64,000 bases of DNA from Streptomyces sp. NBC_00223 (GCF_036199905.1 NZ_CP108109.1:372001-436000), one strand, 5' to 3'. Shown: positions 1 through 9,082, numbered from the stretch's first letter. The notes: generated by a model from the sequence alone, not told the origin. Translations and numbers: made by a program.

Positions 1-1064
1 CCCCCGGCCTGGCCCGGGCGGGCGTCCGCCAGGTCAACGACCTGTCCGAGCAGGACTGGGCGCAGCTGCGGGCCGAGTTCGGCAACCAGCGGATGCTCGG
101 CATGTCCCTGGACGCCGGCGGCCACCTCACCCACGGCTTCCGTCCGAACATCTCGGGCAAGATGTTCGACCAGCGCAGCTACGGCACCGACCCGGAGACC
201 GGGCTGCTTGACTACGACGCGGTACGGGCCGCCGCGCGCGAGTTCCGCCCGCTGATCCTGGTGGCGGGCTACTCCGCCTATCCGCGGCTGGTCAACTTCC
301 GTCTGATGCGCGAGATCGCCGACGAGGTGGGCGCCACCCTCATGGTGGACATGGCGCACTTCGCGGGCCTGGTCGCGGGCAAGGTGCTGACCGGCGACTT
401 CGACCCGGTCCCGCACGCGAACATCGTCACCACCACCACGCACAAGTCGCTGCGCGGCCCGCGCGGCGGCATGGTGCTGTGCGACGACTCGCTGGCCGAG
501 CACGTGGACCGCGGCTGCCCGATGGTGCTCGGCGGCCCGCTGCCGCATGTGATGGCGGCCAAGGCGGTCGCGCTGGCGGAGGCGTCCCGGCCGGAGTTCG
601 GCACGTACGCGCAGGCCGTCGTGGACAACGCGCGGGCGCTGGCCGAGGGTCTGCTCACCCGGGGCGCGAAGCTGGTCACCGGCGGCACGGACAACCACCT
701 GGTGCTGATCGACGTGTCCGGTTACGGGCTGACCGGCCGCCAGGCCGAGGCGGCGCTGCTCGACGCGGGCATCGTCACCAACCGCAACTCGGTGCCGCGC
801 GACCCGAACGGCGCCTGGTACACCTCGGGCATCCGCATCGGCACCCCGGCGCTGACCACGCGCGGGCTGGGCGCGCCGGAGATGGACGAGATCGCGGGGC
901 TGATCGACACGGTGCTGTCGGGCACGAGCGCGGCGCCGGCCCCCAAGGGCGGGCTGTCCAAGGCGCACCACGTACTGGACGCGGCGGTGGCCGAGCAGGT
1001 CGCGAAGCGGTCGGCGGATCTGCTGGCGGGCTTCCCGCTCTACCCGGGTATCGACCTCAGCTGA
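1..1064 (+). CDS. glyA: Serine hydroxymethyltransferase, 3' part (5' end outside window)
   Basis: This PLP enzyme interconverts serine and glycine and loads one-carbon units on tetrahydrofolate in the cytoplasm. The reading frame is open from base 3 at the window edge to TGA at 1062-1064, so the N-terminal third is missing. Visible motifs are the substrate loop [17 protein letters not shown], and the lysine-bearing PLP motif [14 protein letters not shown] (K at about codon 150 of the visible frame). The segment before GGHLTHG contains a charged insertion compared with short bacterial GlyA, as in the longer second SHMT of actinomycetes (recalled family knowledge). A hairpin follows the stop. 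Family assignment is firm; which paralogue it is remains inference. Confidence 0.93.
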   Translation, partial: PGLARAGVRQVNDLSEQDWAQLRAEFGNQRMLGMSLDAGGHLTHGFRPNISGKMFDQRSYGTDPETGLLDYDAVRAAAREFRPLILVAGYSAYPRLVNFRLMREIADEVGATLMVDMAHFAGLVAGKVLTGDFDPVPHANIVTTTTHKSLRGPRGGMVLCDDSLAEHVDRGCPMVLGGPLPHVMAAKAVALAEASRPEFGTYAQAVVDNARALAEGLLTRGAKLVTGGTDNHLVLIDVSGYGLTGRQAEAALLDAGIVTNRNSVPRDPNGAWYTSGIRIGTPALTTRGLGAPEMDEIAGLIDTVLSGTSAAPAPKGGLSKAHHVLDAAVAEQVAKRSADLLAGFPLYPGIDLS

Positions 1065-1113
1065 GGCGGGGGCCGTAGTCGGGGGGCGGTCCGGCGGTTT
1101 CTGTAGCCGCCGG

Positions 1114-1140
1114 GCCCGCCCTTCGGTGGTCCGGGCGGGC
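1114..1140 (+). terminator. Hairpin terminator after the SHMT gene
   Basis: GCCCGCCC and GGGCGGGC form an 8-bp perfect stem with an 11-nt loop, followed directly by TTT. It lies 50 bases past the SHMT stop. The T-run is short, as usual in high-GC actinobacteria. Confidence 0.6.
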
Positions 1141-1229
1141 TTTGGCCGGCGGTTCCGTCACGACCGCGCACGGGACCGTGGGCATGGTCCGGACGTAAGC
1201 TGCGAGGAGACCCGGGAGGCAGGAGCGTC

Positions 1230-1433
1230 ATGGCCGGCGACGTCGAGTTCACCGAGGGCGGGGATCCGGTCTGCTGGCTTGACCGGGTGTGCGAGGAGTG
1301 CGGGGCCTTCCGCGAGGACCCCTCGGCGGCCGCCTGCGCCCGGTGCGGAACGCGCTTTCCCGGCGCGGAGGCGCAAGTCCCGGCCGGGGGCGCCGAGTCG
1401 GGGGAGGCGGCGGCCGGTTCCCCGGCGCCGTAG
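1230..1433 (+). CDS. Small zinc-ribbon-like protein (67 aa)
   Basis: A short cytosolic protein of unknown function. It carries two CxxC pairs (CEEC near residues 21-24 and CARC near 36-39), the usual arrangement for one structural zinc. The C-terminal 25 residues are Ala/Gly/Glu-rich and probably disordered. The start is supported by an AGGCAGGAG ribosome site just upstream of ATG. Similar short WLDRVCEECG-type proteins are common hypotheticals in Streptomyces (recalled). No operon partner is evident. Zinc binding is inferred from the cysteine spacing only. Confidence 0.7.
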   Translation: MAGDVEFTEGGDPVCWLDRVCEECGAFREDPSAAACARCGTRFPGAEAQVPAGGAESGEAAAGSPAP

Positions 1434-1579
1434 CCGCCGCGCCGGGACTGTACGCCCGAGCCCTGCCGTCACCGCTGTAGTTCCGGCGCCGTAGCCCGTC
1501 GCGCCCGGCACCTCCCTGCCCTCACCGAACCGCCGCGCGCCCAGCGGCACGCCCCACCACCGACCGCCGGAGAGCCCGT

Positions 1580-2251
1580 ATGCCCGCCACCGTCCTCGTC
1601 TTCAGCGCGACCGCCGACTACCGGCACGACTCGATCCCGGCCGGCGCCGCCGCCCTCGCCGAACTCGCCGCGTCACTCGGCCTGTCGGCCCGGCACACCG
1701 AGGACCCCGACGACCTGCGCCCCGACGTGCTGGACGGCTGCGCGGCCGTCGTCTTCCTCTCCCCCAGCGGTGACGTGCTGCACGAGGACGCCCGCGACGC
1801 CCTGCGCGCGTATGTCACCGGGGGCGGCGGATTCCTCGGTGTGCACGCGGCGACCTGCGCCGAGTACGGGTGGCCGTACTACGGCGAGTTGCTCGGTGCT
1901 CGCTTCGACGGGCACCCGGAGATCCAGCGCGCCGAGGTGACCGTGCTCGACCGCGCCCACCCGGCGACCGCGCATCTGCCGGAGCGGTGGGCGTGGACCG
2001 ACGAGTGGTACGACTTCCGCGCGGGGCCCGCCGGACGCGGGGTCCACGTGCTCGCCTCCGTCGACGAAGGGTCGTACGAGGGCGGCACGATGGGCGCCGA
2101 CCACCCGCTGGTGTGGTGCCACGAGTCCGGCTCGGGCCGCGTCCTCTACACCGCGCTCGGTCATCTCGCCGCCGCCTACGCCGACCCCGATTTCCGCGCC
2201 CATCTGCGGGGCGCGCTGCTGTGGTGCGCGCGGCTCGGGGAGACGGGGTGA
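1580..2251 (+). CDS. ThuA-like domain protein
   Basis: A 223-residue protein with the ThuA (trehalose utilisation) fold, a class I glutamine-amidotransferase-like alpha/beta domain. Supporting features are the N-terminal strand VLVFSATADYRHDSI, the GGGGFLGVHAAT turn near residue 80, EWYDF near 140, and the closing RVLYTALGHLAAAY segment. Length fits the family. GGAGAG is seven bases before the ATG. ThuA proteins are linked to sugar metabolism (3-keto-sugar handling has been proposed), but no sugar gene lies next to it. There is no signal peptide, so it is probably cytoplasmic. Domain call is confident; substrate unknown. Confidence 0.85.
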   Translation: MPATVLVFSATADYRHDSIPAGAAALAELAASLGLSARHTEDPDDLRPDVLDGCAAVVFLSPSGDVLHEDARDALRAYVTGGGGFLGVHAATCAEYGWPYYGELLGARFDGHPEIQRAEVTVLDRAHPATAHLPERWAWTDEWYDFRAGPAGRGVHVLASVDEGSYEGGTMGADHPLVWCHESGSGRVLYTALGHLAAAYADPDFRAHLRGALLWCARLGETG

Positions 2252-2469
2252 CGGAGTCGGCGAGGGCGGTGCGGGGGCCGTATGGGCCTTACGGGGGAGG
2301 CGCGGGAAGGGCGCGGAAGACGGCGCCCGTGCGGTGGCGACTCCGCGCGGGGGGCGCGCGATGCGGAGCGCACGCCTGCAATTCTCGTCGTTCCCGGGCG
2401 CAATCGGCGACGGCGCTACTACCCTGAGTCGCCGGCAGGGTTTGGCGACGTCGGAGCCGGGAGGACCGT

Positions 2470-3285
2470 ATGGACGCAGAGCCCGCACAGACGGTGGAGA
2501 CGGAAATCGTACGGTCGGGAGGGCGGCCGGCCGGCCAGCTCGCCCGCCTGCTCGCCCGCGCGGACAACGGGGAACAGGCCGCGCGGCAACTGGACTTGGC
2601 GGAGACGCGGTCGGCGCTCATGCACTACTGCGGGCTCCAGTCGTGCCGTCACACGAAGGGGCCGCCGCGGCGGATGAACCGCCGTACGTACCGGCACAGT
2701 TTCCTGCTGCCGGACGGAAATGTCCGTGTGCTGTGGGAACTCGAACACGACACCGGGCCCGACGGGGGCGTGCACCACAGTGTGTTCACGGACCGCGAGG
2801 GCCTGGCGGTCGCGGAGTGGGAGGTGGACATCGCGTTCGGCACTTCGGGCGGCCCGGTCGAACTGCCGGCGGAGCGGGTGGCGCGAATGCCGGGCGAGCC
2901 GGGGCCGGACGAGGCCGGCGGTCCGCCGGAGCCGGGCCGCGCGACCTTCCGCCGGGCCTACACCGAGGGCGACTCGCCCGAGCACGCGCGGCGGCTGCTG
3001 CGCCGGGCGACGAACGACAACGCGCCGGGCGAGGACGTCCTGCCGCGGCTGCGCACGGCCATCGCGCACGCGATCGGCATCGTGACCCGGCGCAGCGCGG
3101 TGGTCTCGGGCCGGCTGGTGTCGTGGTCGCTGTACGAGCACGCCTTTTTACTGCTGGACGGCAGCGAGTTGAGCCTGTGGGAGATCGACCACACCCGCAC
3201 CCCGACCGGCAACCCGGTCTGCGAGGTCTACCCCACCCGCGACGCCGCCCTGGACACGGCGGTCCGCCGCATCGAGGCGAGCTGA
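2470..3285 (+). CDS. DUF6227-like actinobacterial protein
   Basis: A 271-residue soluble protein that resembles the Streptomyces-restricted DUF6227 family (recalled, not checked). It has two related halves, each with a HSFLLPDG / HAFLLLDG beta segment followed by an acidic LWE(L/I) motif (near residues 77 and 224), which looks like an internal duplication. No catalytic motif is apparent. A strong GGGAGGA site precedes ATG. Codon 227 (3148-3150) is TTA, the rare leucine codon read by the bldA tRNA, so translation may be developmentally controlled. It lies alone, upstream of an ABC exporter with the same orientation. Confidence 0.65.
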   Translation: MDAEPAQTVETEIVRSGGRPAGQLARLLARADNGEQAARQLDLAETRSALMHYCGLQSCRHTKGPPRRMNRRTYRHSFLLPDGNVRVLWELEHDTGPDGGVHHSVFTDREGLAVAEWEVDIAFGTSGGPVELPAERVARMPGEPGPDEAGGPPEPGRATFRRAYTEGDSPEHARRLLRRATNDNAPGEDVLPRLRTAIAHAIGIVTRRSAVVSGRLVSWSLYEHAFLLLDGSELSLWEIDHTRTPTGNPVCEVYPTRDAALDTAVRRIEAS

Positions 3286-3387
3286 GATGTACGTGGGCCC
3301 GGTGTCCGTGCAACGGTAGTTGATCCTTTGGTGGCGGCCCGGGCGCTGGTGTCCGGGCCGCCGCCGTCCGTCTGTGAGAGGTCGGCC

Positions 3388-4089
3388 GTGCCCCACCCCA
3401 CTGTTCTCGAAGCCCAGGACGTCACGCTCTTCTACGGTGAGTCGCGTGCTCTGGGCAGCATCAGCGTCGCCCTGTCGGGCGGCACCGTCACCGCTGTCAC
3501 CGGGCCCAGCGGTTCGGGCAAGTCCTCGCTGCTGTACTGCCTGGCCGGGGTGCTCAGGCCCAGTGAGGGCCGGGTGCTGTTCGACGGCGACGACCTCGCG
3601 GCCCTGAACGACGAGCAGTTGTCCCGCGCCCGGGCCCGCAGCTTCGGCTTCGTCTTCCAGTTCGGCGACCTCGTACCGGAGTTGACGATCGAGGAGAACG
3701 TGGCGCTGCCCGTGCTGCTGGCCGGGGCCCGCAAGAAGCAGACCCGGCCGGCCGTGCTCGACCTGCTGGGCCGGCTCGGCATCGCCGAACTGGCCGACCG
3801 GCGCCCGGCGTTGGTCTCGGGCGGCCAGGCGCAGCGGGCGGCCGTCGCCCGCGCCCTGGTGCACCAGCCCTCGGTCGTCTTCGCCGACGAGCCCACCGGC
3901 GCCCTGGACCAGGCGTCGGGCGAACTCGTCCTGGGCGAGATGGTCTCCATCTGCCGGGAGCGCGGCACCGCGGTCGTCCTGGTCACGCACGATCCGGCGG
4001 TCGCGGCGGTCGCCGACCGGCGACTGCACCTGGTCGACGGCGAATTGACGAATCCGGCCGTCGGCACCGAGAGCGCGGTGGCCTCGTGA
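3388..4089 (+). CDS. ABC transporter ATP-binding protein (MacB/LolD type)
   Basis: The ATPase of a two-gene ABC exporter, acting at the inner face of the membrane. From the GTG start (GAGAGG eight bases before it) it is 233 residues. All motifs are intact: Walker A GPSGSGKS (39-46), Q-loop Q91, signature VSGGQAQR (143-150), Walker B VVFADE (163-168) and switch H201. The sequence type is that of LolD/MacB/FtsE ATPases, which pair with FtsX-fold permeases. That is what follows, with the stop overlapping the permease start by four bases. An upstream start at 3328 is possible but has no ribosome site. Confidence 0.93.
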   Translation: MPHPTVLEAQDVTLFYGESRALGSISVALSGGTVTAVTGPSGSGKSSLLYCLAGVLRPSEGRVLFDGDDLAALNDEQLSRARARSFGFVFQFGDLVPELTIEENVALPVLLAGARKKQTRPAVLDLLGRLGIAELADRRPALVSGGQAQRAAVARALVHQPSVVFADEPTGALDQASGELVLGEMVSICRERGTAVVLVTHDPAVAAVADRRLHLVDGELTNPAVGTESAVAS

Positions 4090-6359
4090 TCACCTTCCGG
4101 CTGGGGTTCGCGCTGGTCCGCGGCGCCGGGGGCCAGGGCAGGCTGCGGCTGGCGCTGATGGTGCTCGGCGCCGCCATCGGTTCGGCCTGTCTGGCGGCCG
4201 TACTCACCCTTCCGCACCTGCTGGACGCCCGCGCCGTCCATGTCCAGCACCGCACCCCGTACGCCGCCGCGGCCCACCACCCCGGGGTGTCCGGCGCCGA
4301 CTTCCGTGTCGTCCAGTCGAGTTGGGGCACGGAAGAGCTGACGCAGGTGCTGCTGGCCTTACCGGCGGGCCGTGTTCCGCCACGGCTGCCCGGCGGGGCG
4401 GTGGCACCGGCCGCGGGGCAGCTGCTGGTCTCGCCCGAACTCGCCGCGCGGCTGCGCGTCCATCCCGAACTGCGCCACCGGCTGCCCGGCACGATCGTCG
4501 GGACCCTTCCGGACGCGAACCTGGCCGCGCCCGACGAACTCTTCGCCTATCAGGGCGTCTCCCCCGCCCAGTTGACCGACGGCAGGCCGCTGGGCGGCTT
4601 CGGCGCCCGCTTCAAGCCGGCGGCCGCGCTGGACGGCAAGACCCTGCACACCCTGGAGTTGATGCTCGCGGTCTTCGTCATGCTGCCGCTGGGCCTCTTC
4701 CTTGCCAGTTGCAACAAGCTCTCCGCCGCCACCCGGCTGCGCAGCCTGGCCGCGATCCGGCTGATCGGCATGCCGGCCCGCCAGGTGCGGCGGATCAACG
4801 CGGTCGAGACGGCCTGCGCCGCCGCGGTCGGCTCGGTGCTGGGCATCCTCGCGTACATCGGCGTCGAACGGGCCCTGAGCACCCACGGCGTACCCGGCCT
4901 CGCCTGGTTCCCCGCCGACGCGATGCCCGGCCCGTTCACCTCGGCGCTGTGTGTGCTGGGACTGCCGGTGTGCGCCGCGTGGATCTCCCGCTTCGGCACG
5001 GCGGCCGCGGCCGACTCCCCGCTCGAAGTGCGCCGTGAGCGGCCGCCGAAGCCGCCGTCGCTGTGGCGGGTGCTCCCGCTGGCCGGTGGGCTCGCGCTGC
5101 TCTCGGGATTCTGGCTCGGCGCCCGACGCGGTCACGCTGCGGGCCCGATGTCCGCTCCGCTGCTGGTCGCGGGGGTGCTGTTGGCCGGATACGGGGTGGT
5201 CGCGGTCTATCCCATCGCGGCCAGGGCGCTGGCCACCGGCGCGGCCCGCAACCCGCGCTCGACCGCGCTGCTGCTCGGCGCCCGCAGGGGTGAGCTGGAG
5301 CCCGGCAGCGCGGTACGGGCCACGGCGGGCCTGGTGTTCTTCGTCTTCGCCATGGGACTCGCGCACGGGTTCTTCCGCGACTGGCACGCGGCCGCCGAAC
5401 CGCGCCAGCCCGTTCAGCAGTACGACTTCGCCCTCGCCGACGCCCCCGGTCTGACGCTGCCCCAGATGCGGGCCCTTCCCGGTGTCTCGGGCGCCGCGCT
5501 GCTGATCAACACCCGCTCGCTGCCGCCGAGCATGAACGGCGGCCGTCCGCAGCCGACGGCCGGCGCCCTGGTCGGGACCTGCGCGGACCTCGCCCGGTTC
5601 AGCGCCACCGCGCCCAGGTCGTGCGTCGACGGTGTCCCGCTGGTACTGGACTCGGCGACAGGGCTGCTCTCCCAGGCGCCTCCGCCGGGCGCCACGTTGA
5701 CGTTCCCGCTGCGGGAGGGCGCGTTCACCATGAAGATGCCCGACCGGACGGTGACGACGACCCTCCAGCCCAACTCGCCGATCTACGGTGCCACGCTGCT
5801 CGTTCCGCCCGCCGCCGTGCCGCCCCGCGGACAGCCGGACAGCGAGGCGGTGGTGGTCAGCGCCGCCGACGCGGGCACCGTGCAGACGGTACTGGGCGGC
5901 CTGGCCAAGGCCGCGCCCGCCGCGGAACCGACGCTGGAGGGCATCGACACCGACGGCCTCAGGGAAGCCGCGCTGGTCCGTTCCCTCTACACCTCGGGAA
6001 CGGCGCTGGGCATCGCGGTGACCGTGCTCGCCTACCTGGTCACCGCGCTGGACCGGGCGCTGGAGCGGCGGCGCAGCGTCACCGCGCTGACCCTGCTGGG
6101 CGTGCCGCGCCGGACGCTGCGCGGCTCGCAGTTGGTGCAGACCGCGCTCTTCCTCGGCAGCGGGCTGGTGATCGCCCTGTTCGGCGGCGCGATCGCGGGC
6201 CAGGGGTACGACGGCTACGGCGGGCTGGTCCGGGGCTGGGACTGGGGCGGGGTGGGCACGGCCCTGCTCGCCTGCACCGGTGTGGTGGCCGTGGCGGTCC
6301 TGGGCTCCCTGCCGCTCCTCGTCCGCCGTATCGACCCGGCCCTCATCCGCCGCGACTGA
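4086..6359 (+). CDS. FtsX/MacB-family ABC permease
   Basis: A 757-residue membrane protein and partner of the preceding ATPase (GTGA overlap 4086-4089). There is one N-terminal membrane span (about 20-42), an extracytoplasmic region, a block of spans around 195-400, a second extracytoplasmic domain (about 430-640) and three C-terminal spans. This duplicated FtsX layout is common in actinobacterial MacB-like exporters of unknown cargo. Residue 92 is encoded by TTA (4359-4361), so expression may depend on bldA; only a few genes in this window carry that codon. Substrates may be lipids, peptides or drugs. Function as a transporter is confident, cargo unknown. Confidence 0.88.
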   Translation: MITFRLGFALVRGAGGQGRLRLALMVLGAAIGSACLAAVLTLPHLLDARAVHVQHRTPYAAAAHHPGVSGADFRVVQSSWGTEELTQVLLALPAGRVPPRLPGGAVAPAAGQLLVSPELAARLRVHPELRHRLPGTIVGTLPDANLAAPDELFAYQGVSPAQLTDGRPLGGFGARFKPAAALDGKTLHTLELMLAVFVMLPLGLFLASCNKLSAATRLRSLAAIRLIGMPARQVRRINAVETACAAAVGSVLGILAYIGVERALSTHGVPGLAWFPADAMPGPFTSALCVLGLPVCAAWISRFGTAAAADSPLEVRRERPPKPPSLWRVLPLAGGLALLSGFWLGARRGHAAGPMSAPLLVAGVLLAGYGVVAVYPIAARALATGAARNPRSTALLLGARRGELEPGSAVRATAGLVFFVFAMGLAHGFFRDWHAAAEPRQPVQQYDFALADAPGLTLPQMRALPGVSGAALLINTRSLPPSMNGGRPQPTAGALVGTCADLARFSATAPRSCVDGVPLVLDSATGLLSQAPPPGATLTFPLREGAFTMKMPDRTVTTTLQPNSPIYGATLLVPPAAVPPRGQPDSEAVVVSAADAGTVQTVLGGLAKAAPAAEPTLEGIDTDGLREAALVRSLYTSGTALGIAVTVLAYLVTALDRALERRRSVTALTLLGVPRRTLRGSQLVQTALFLGSGLVIALFGGAIAGQGYDGYGGLVRGWDWGGVGTALLACTGVVAVAVLGSLPLLVRRIDPALIRRD

Positions 6360-6445
6360 CCCGGAGCGGGCAGGCAGCACGTTTCCGGGCCGTGGCCGGC
6401 GAGGGGTTCAGCGGAGAAGGCCGGCGCCGCGTACGAGGGAGGGCG

Positions 6446-6526
6446 GGCCTGGACGCGGTTACCGGCTTCGAGGGCGATGAGGATGCGGCTGACGTGGGCT
6501 TGGACGGTGCTCTCGCGCATGCCGAG
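6446..6526 (-). pseudogene. LuxR/NarL HTH remnant
   Basis: On the minus strand, codons from about 6526 to 6446 read LGMRESTVQAHVSRILIALE and then NRVQA. This matches the recognition helix and following helix of LuxR/NarL response regulators (family pattern: L-x-x-S-E-x-T-V-K-x-H-V-S-R-I-L-x-K-L). The first half of the HTH (TPREREVL, NAEIA) and the whole receiver domain are absent, and no start fits. I read it as the decayed 3' end of a response-regulator gene. Confidence 0.6.
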
Positions 6527-6544
6527 GGGGGTGGCGCAACGCCC

Positions 6545-6655
6545 GTCCCGCCGACCACGAGCACGTCGTACAGCGGGGGTTCGGTTGCGGCCCGGGGTTC
6601 CGCGTCGGGCTCGGGTTCCGTGTCCGGCCGGGGGAGCGGGGAGGCGGTCGGTCAT
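6545..6655 (-). pseudogene. Possible 5' remnant of a dinucleotide-binding protein gene
   Basis: An ATG at 6655 overlaps the stop of the upstream membrane-protein gene (ATGA). It would start MTDRLPAPPAGHG, but the frame then turns into arginine-rich nonsense. In the neighbouring frame the same DNA encodes an acidic run and YDVLVVGGTGVA, which resembles the first beta strand and glycine turn of an FAD/NAD-binding protein. This suggests a frameshifted gene start joined to the LuxR remnant. The evidence is one motif, so confidence is low. Confidence 0.35.
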
Positions 6656-7254
6656 GGGCGGTCTCCGTGGTGGTCCGGCCCGGGGGGCTGGAAGCGCCGG
6701 CTGCCGCCGTCGCGGGGGTCGCCGGTGGCCGTGGCGGGCTCGGGCGCGCCGAGTCCGCTGAGAGCGACCAGCGACAGCCGGCACAACGGCGGCGGGGTTC
6801 CGGTCCGGCCGTCGCGGTGCCAGGCGATGATCACGGACAGCCGGATCATCTTCCTGGCGACGTACAACAGCAGGAAGGCCAGAGGAAGTTCGGCGAGAGC
6901 CGCAGTGAGGATGGCGCCGGGCAGCTCACTGCTGTTCCAGTCGAGCACGATGTCGAACCAGGCGTCGCAGCCCAGCAGCGCGGCGGTCACGATCGCCCAT
7001 GGGATGAAGATCTGCAGCCGCCTCCACGCACACAGCGCGGTGATGCCGATGGCGACGATCAGCGTGGCGTCGAAGCCCACCCAGGCGAACCGCCACTGGC
7101 TCACCTCGTGGTGGGTCGGCAGACTCACCGACAGATAGCCGACCCACGGGAAGAGGAAGAGAAAGCTGCCCGTGACGACGACGAGGAACATCCGGCGCAG
7201 ATGACGCACGTGGGGGTCGTGCGGCGAGGGAACCTCTGGAAGCATGCAATCCAC
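6652..7254 (-). CDS. Four-span membrane protein of unknown function
   Basis: A 200-residue protein with four hydrophobic segments (about 22-42, 58-78, 85-105, 115-140), predicted to sit in the cytoplasmic membrane. After these comes a hydrophilic tail of about 55 residues rich in Gly, Pro and Arg. I do not recognise a family. The start is uncertain: GTG at 7254 or ATG at 7245. Its stop overlaps a possible downstream ATG (see the remnant at 6655), so it was once probably the first gene of an operon whose second gene has decayed. Neighbours give no functional clue. Confidence 0.6.
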   Translation of the reverse strand: MDCMLPEVPSPHDPHVRHLRRMFLVVVTGSFLFLFPWVGYLSVSLPTHHEVSQWRFAWVGFDATLIVAIGITALCAWRRLQIFIPWAIVTAALLGCDAWFDIVLDWNSSELPGAILTAALAELPLAFLLLYVARKMIRLSVIIAWHRDGRTGTPPPLCRLSLVALSGLGAPEPATATGDPRDGGSRRFQPPGPDHHGDRP

Positions 7255-7296
7255 TCTGCCGGATCACCCTCCGCGCGAGGCCGCTCACCGGCCGTT

Positions 7297-8004
7297 TCAA
7301 GGTCGTTTCCCGGGCTCGGCGGCGGCGCCGCGCGGGCGGTGCGTACGGGTGGGGGCCGCCGGTCCCACGACGGCGAGGCGTTCCCGGCGGTGGCCCGGGA
7401 GCCGGGTGCCCCGGGACGCGGGCCGGGTCGGCGGATGGACACTGTCGGCGCCGACGCTTCCGCTTTCGGTGCCGCGTGGTGTTTCGGTGGCGGTCTTCGT
7501 GGCGGTTTCGGCGGCGGTGGCGGTTTCGGCAGCGGTGACGGTTTCGGCAGCGGTGACGGTGGCGGTGGCGGTTTCCATGGCGGGGCCGGCGTCGGTGCCG
7601 GTTTCGCTGGTGATGGCGGTGCCGGTTTCGCCGCCCGCGTCGGTCTCGGTGGGCAGCGGCCCCGCGTGCACACCGCCGCGGAAGGGCGCGGGCAGCACGC
7701 CCAGACCCGAGGCGACGACCGCGAACCCGCCCAGCGTGAAGACCGCCACCAGCCCGCCGGCCAGCGCCCGCGCCGACCGTACGGACGCATAACGCCGGTC
7801 CCGCGCGACCCGGAACGCGGTGACCGCCGCCGCCTCCCGCCCGGAGTCGGGCCTGGCCGCGGGGCCGCCCTCCGCGGCGAGCAGCCGTACGACCGCGGTG
7901 AACCGTATGTCGCCCGGGTCGCGGGGGTCGGCGGGCGCTCCCGCGAGCAGCCGCTCGACGCGCTCCGGGTCGGGCCAGGCGCCTCGGGCGGTCGTCCGGT
8001 CCAC
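7297..8004 (-). CDS. Single-span membrane protein with Thr/Ala/Glu repeat tail
   Basis: A 235-residue protein starting at GTG 8004, with GGAGGG six bases upstream. Residues 1-80 are soluble and acidic/basic mixed, 81-103 form one membrane span, and about 120-175 form a low-complexity extracytoplasmic segment of ETAT, AETV and AETA-type repeats. The remainder is Arg/Pro-rich. The architecture resembles anti-sigma or anti-sigma-like proteins, often cotranscribed with an ECF sigma factor in actinobacteria, but no sigma gene is adjacent and no HxxxCxxC zinc motif is present. Function unknown. The repeat DNA (7480-7640) is a candidate for length variation between strains. Confidence 0.6.
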   Translation of the reverse strand: MDRTTARGAWPDPERVERLLAGAPADPRDPGDIRFTAVVRLLAAEGGPAARPDSGREAAAVTAFRVARDRRYASVRSARALAGGLVAVFTLGGFAVVASGLGVLPAPFRGGVHAGPLPTETDAGGETGTAITSETGTDAGPAMETATATVTAAETVTAAETATAAETATKTATETPRGTESGSVGADSVHPPTRPASRGTRLPGHRRERLAVVGPAAPTRTHRPRGAAAEPGKRP

Positions 8005-8140
8005 GTCTGCCCTCCCCGGGGGGTCCGCCGGTACGTGCTTCTACCCCACACGGCGCCCGCGCCCCCGAATTCGTCACACGGGCCACTCATGCCCCGGGCG
8101 AATCGGTCTTTACGCGGCGCGCCGGGCGCGGGTCACGGCG

Positions 8141-8968
8141 TCAGCAGGCGTCCGGGGAAGGGTCCAGACCGCCGATCGCGGCGGCGAAGGAGCGGAAGAC
8201 GTCCTCGCCGAGGGGGGCGACCACCCGGGTGCGCAGCGCCTGGGCCAGCGCGCGGGAGGCGTCCAGTACGCGTTCGGCTCCCGCCGAGGTCAGGGCGGTG
8301 TAGACGACCCGGCGGTCGGAGTCGGAGGGGCGGCGTTCGACGAGTCCGGCCTCGGCGAGCCGGTCGACGACCTTGGTGGTGCCGGCGGTGGAGAAGCCGA
8401 GCGCCTGGGAGAGCTGGTTCATAGGCGCGGCCTGGCCGGGGGCGGCGACCAGGAACATCAGCGCGGTGAAGGACGAGGGGGCGAGCCCGTTCTCCGCCTC
8501 GACGTCGGCGAGCAGCCCGTCGGTCAGCCGCCGCACCCCGGAGTGCAGGGCGTGCCACTGCTGCAACAGATCAAGGTCCCCGCACAAATCGCCCTCCGGG
8601 CAGGGGTCGGGTTTCGCCTCCCCAGCCGGGAACGGACCGGCTCCGGAGCACGGGGCCGCATCCGCGCCCGAGGAGAGCCCGGCTCCCCGCCGACGGCAGG
8701 GGTCCACCTCCCCGGCCGGGAGCACGTCGGACCCACCGCGCCGCGCCTGGGCCGCGTCCCCCCGAGGGGAGGATTCCGCCTCACCGCCCAGGAAGGCGCC
8801 GGATCCCCTGCGCTGGGCGGGGTCCACCTCCCCACCCGACGACGCGCCGGTCTCCCCGGCCGGGGGTCCGCCGGACCCGCCACCCCGGCCCGCGTCACCG
8901 CGCGCGTCCGTGGGCGGCTTCCCTCGCGGGAGCGACTCCGCGTCGCCCGGCCGTACCGGTTCCCTCAT
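8141..8968 (-). CDS. MarR-family regulator with long low-complexity N-terminus
   Basis: A transcriptional regulator of 275 residues. Residues 130-275 are a normal MarR winged helix domain: AAPMNQLSQALGFS, the recognition helix STAGTTKVVDRLAEAGLV, and the wing RRPSDSDRRVV. The first 125 residues are Gly/Pro/Arg/Glu-rich, with repeated AGEVDP and RRG elements, and look disordered. MarR proteins are usually about 150 residues. The ATG at 8968 is backed by GGGAG seven bases upstream, so the extension seems genuinely translated. It is divergent from a YceI gene and probably binds the TTGAA-TG-TTCAA palindrome between them. Confidence 0.82.
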   Translation of the reverse strand: MREPVRPGDAESLPRGKPPTDARGDAGRGGGSGGPPAGETGASSGGEVDPAQRRGSGAFLGGEAESSPRGDAAQARRGGSDVLPAGEVDPCRRRGAGLSSGADAAPCSGAGPFPAGEAKPDPCPEGDLCGDLDLLQQWHALHSGVRRLTDGLLADVEAENGLAPSSFTALMFLVAAPGQAAPMNQLSQALGFSTAGTTKVVDRLAEAGLVERRPSDSDRRVVYTALTSAGAERVLDASRALAQALRTRVVAPLGEDVFRSFAAAIGGLDPSPDAC

Positions 8969-9082
8969 GCCCCGCTCCCGTTGTCGAACGTCGTCGAACG
9001 CCGTCGCACCCGCCGCGCCTCAGCCGACCAGGATATCCGCCCAAGTTATTATCTCGCTGGTTACCTAATTTCTGGTAGCGTG

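Noticed and set aside
4359-6380. Minus-strand frame opposite the FtsX permease
   Set aside because: Composition-driven shadow; the + strand permease has membrane spans and a coupled ATPase.
6926-8086. 386-codon minus-strand frame over two real genes
   Set aside because: His/Arg/Gly-rich out-of-frame reading of the Thr/Ala/Glu repeats and the membrane-protein gene.
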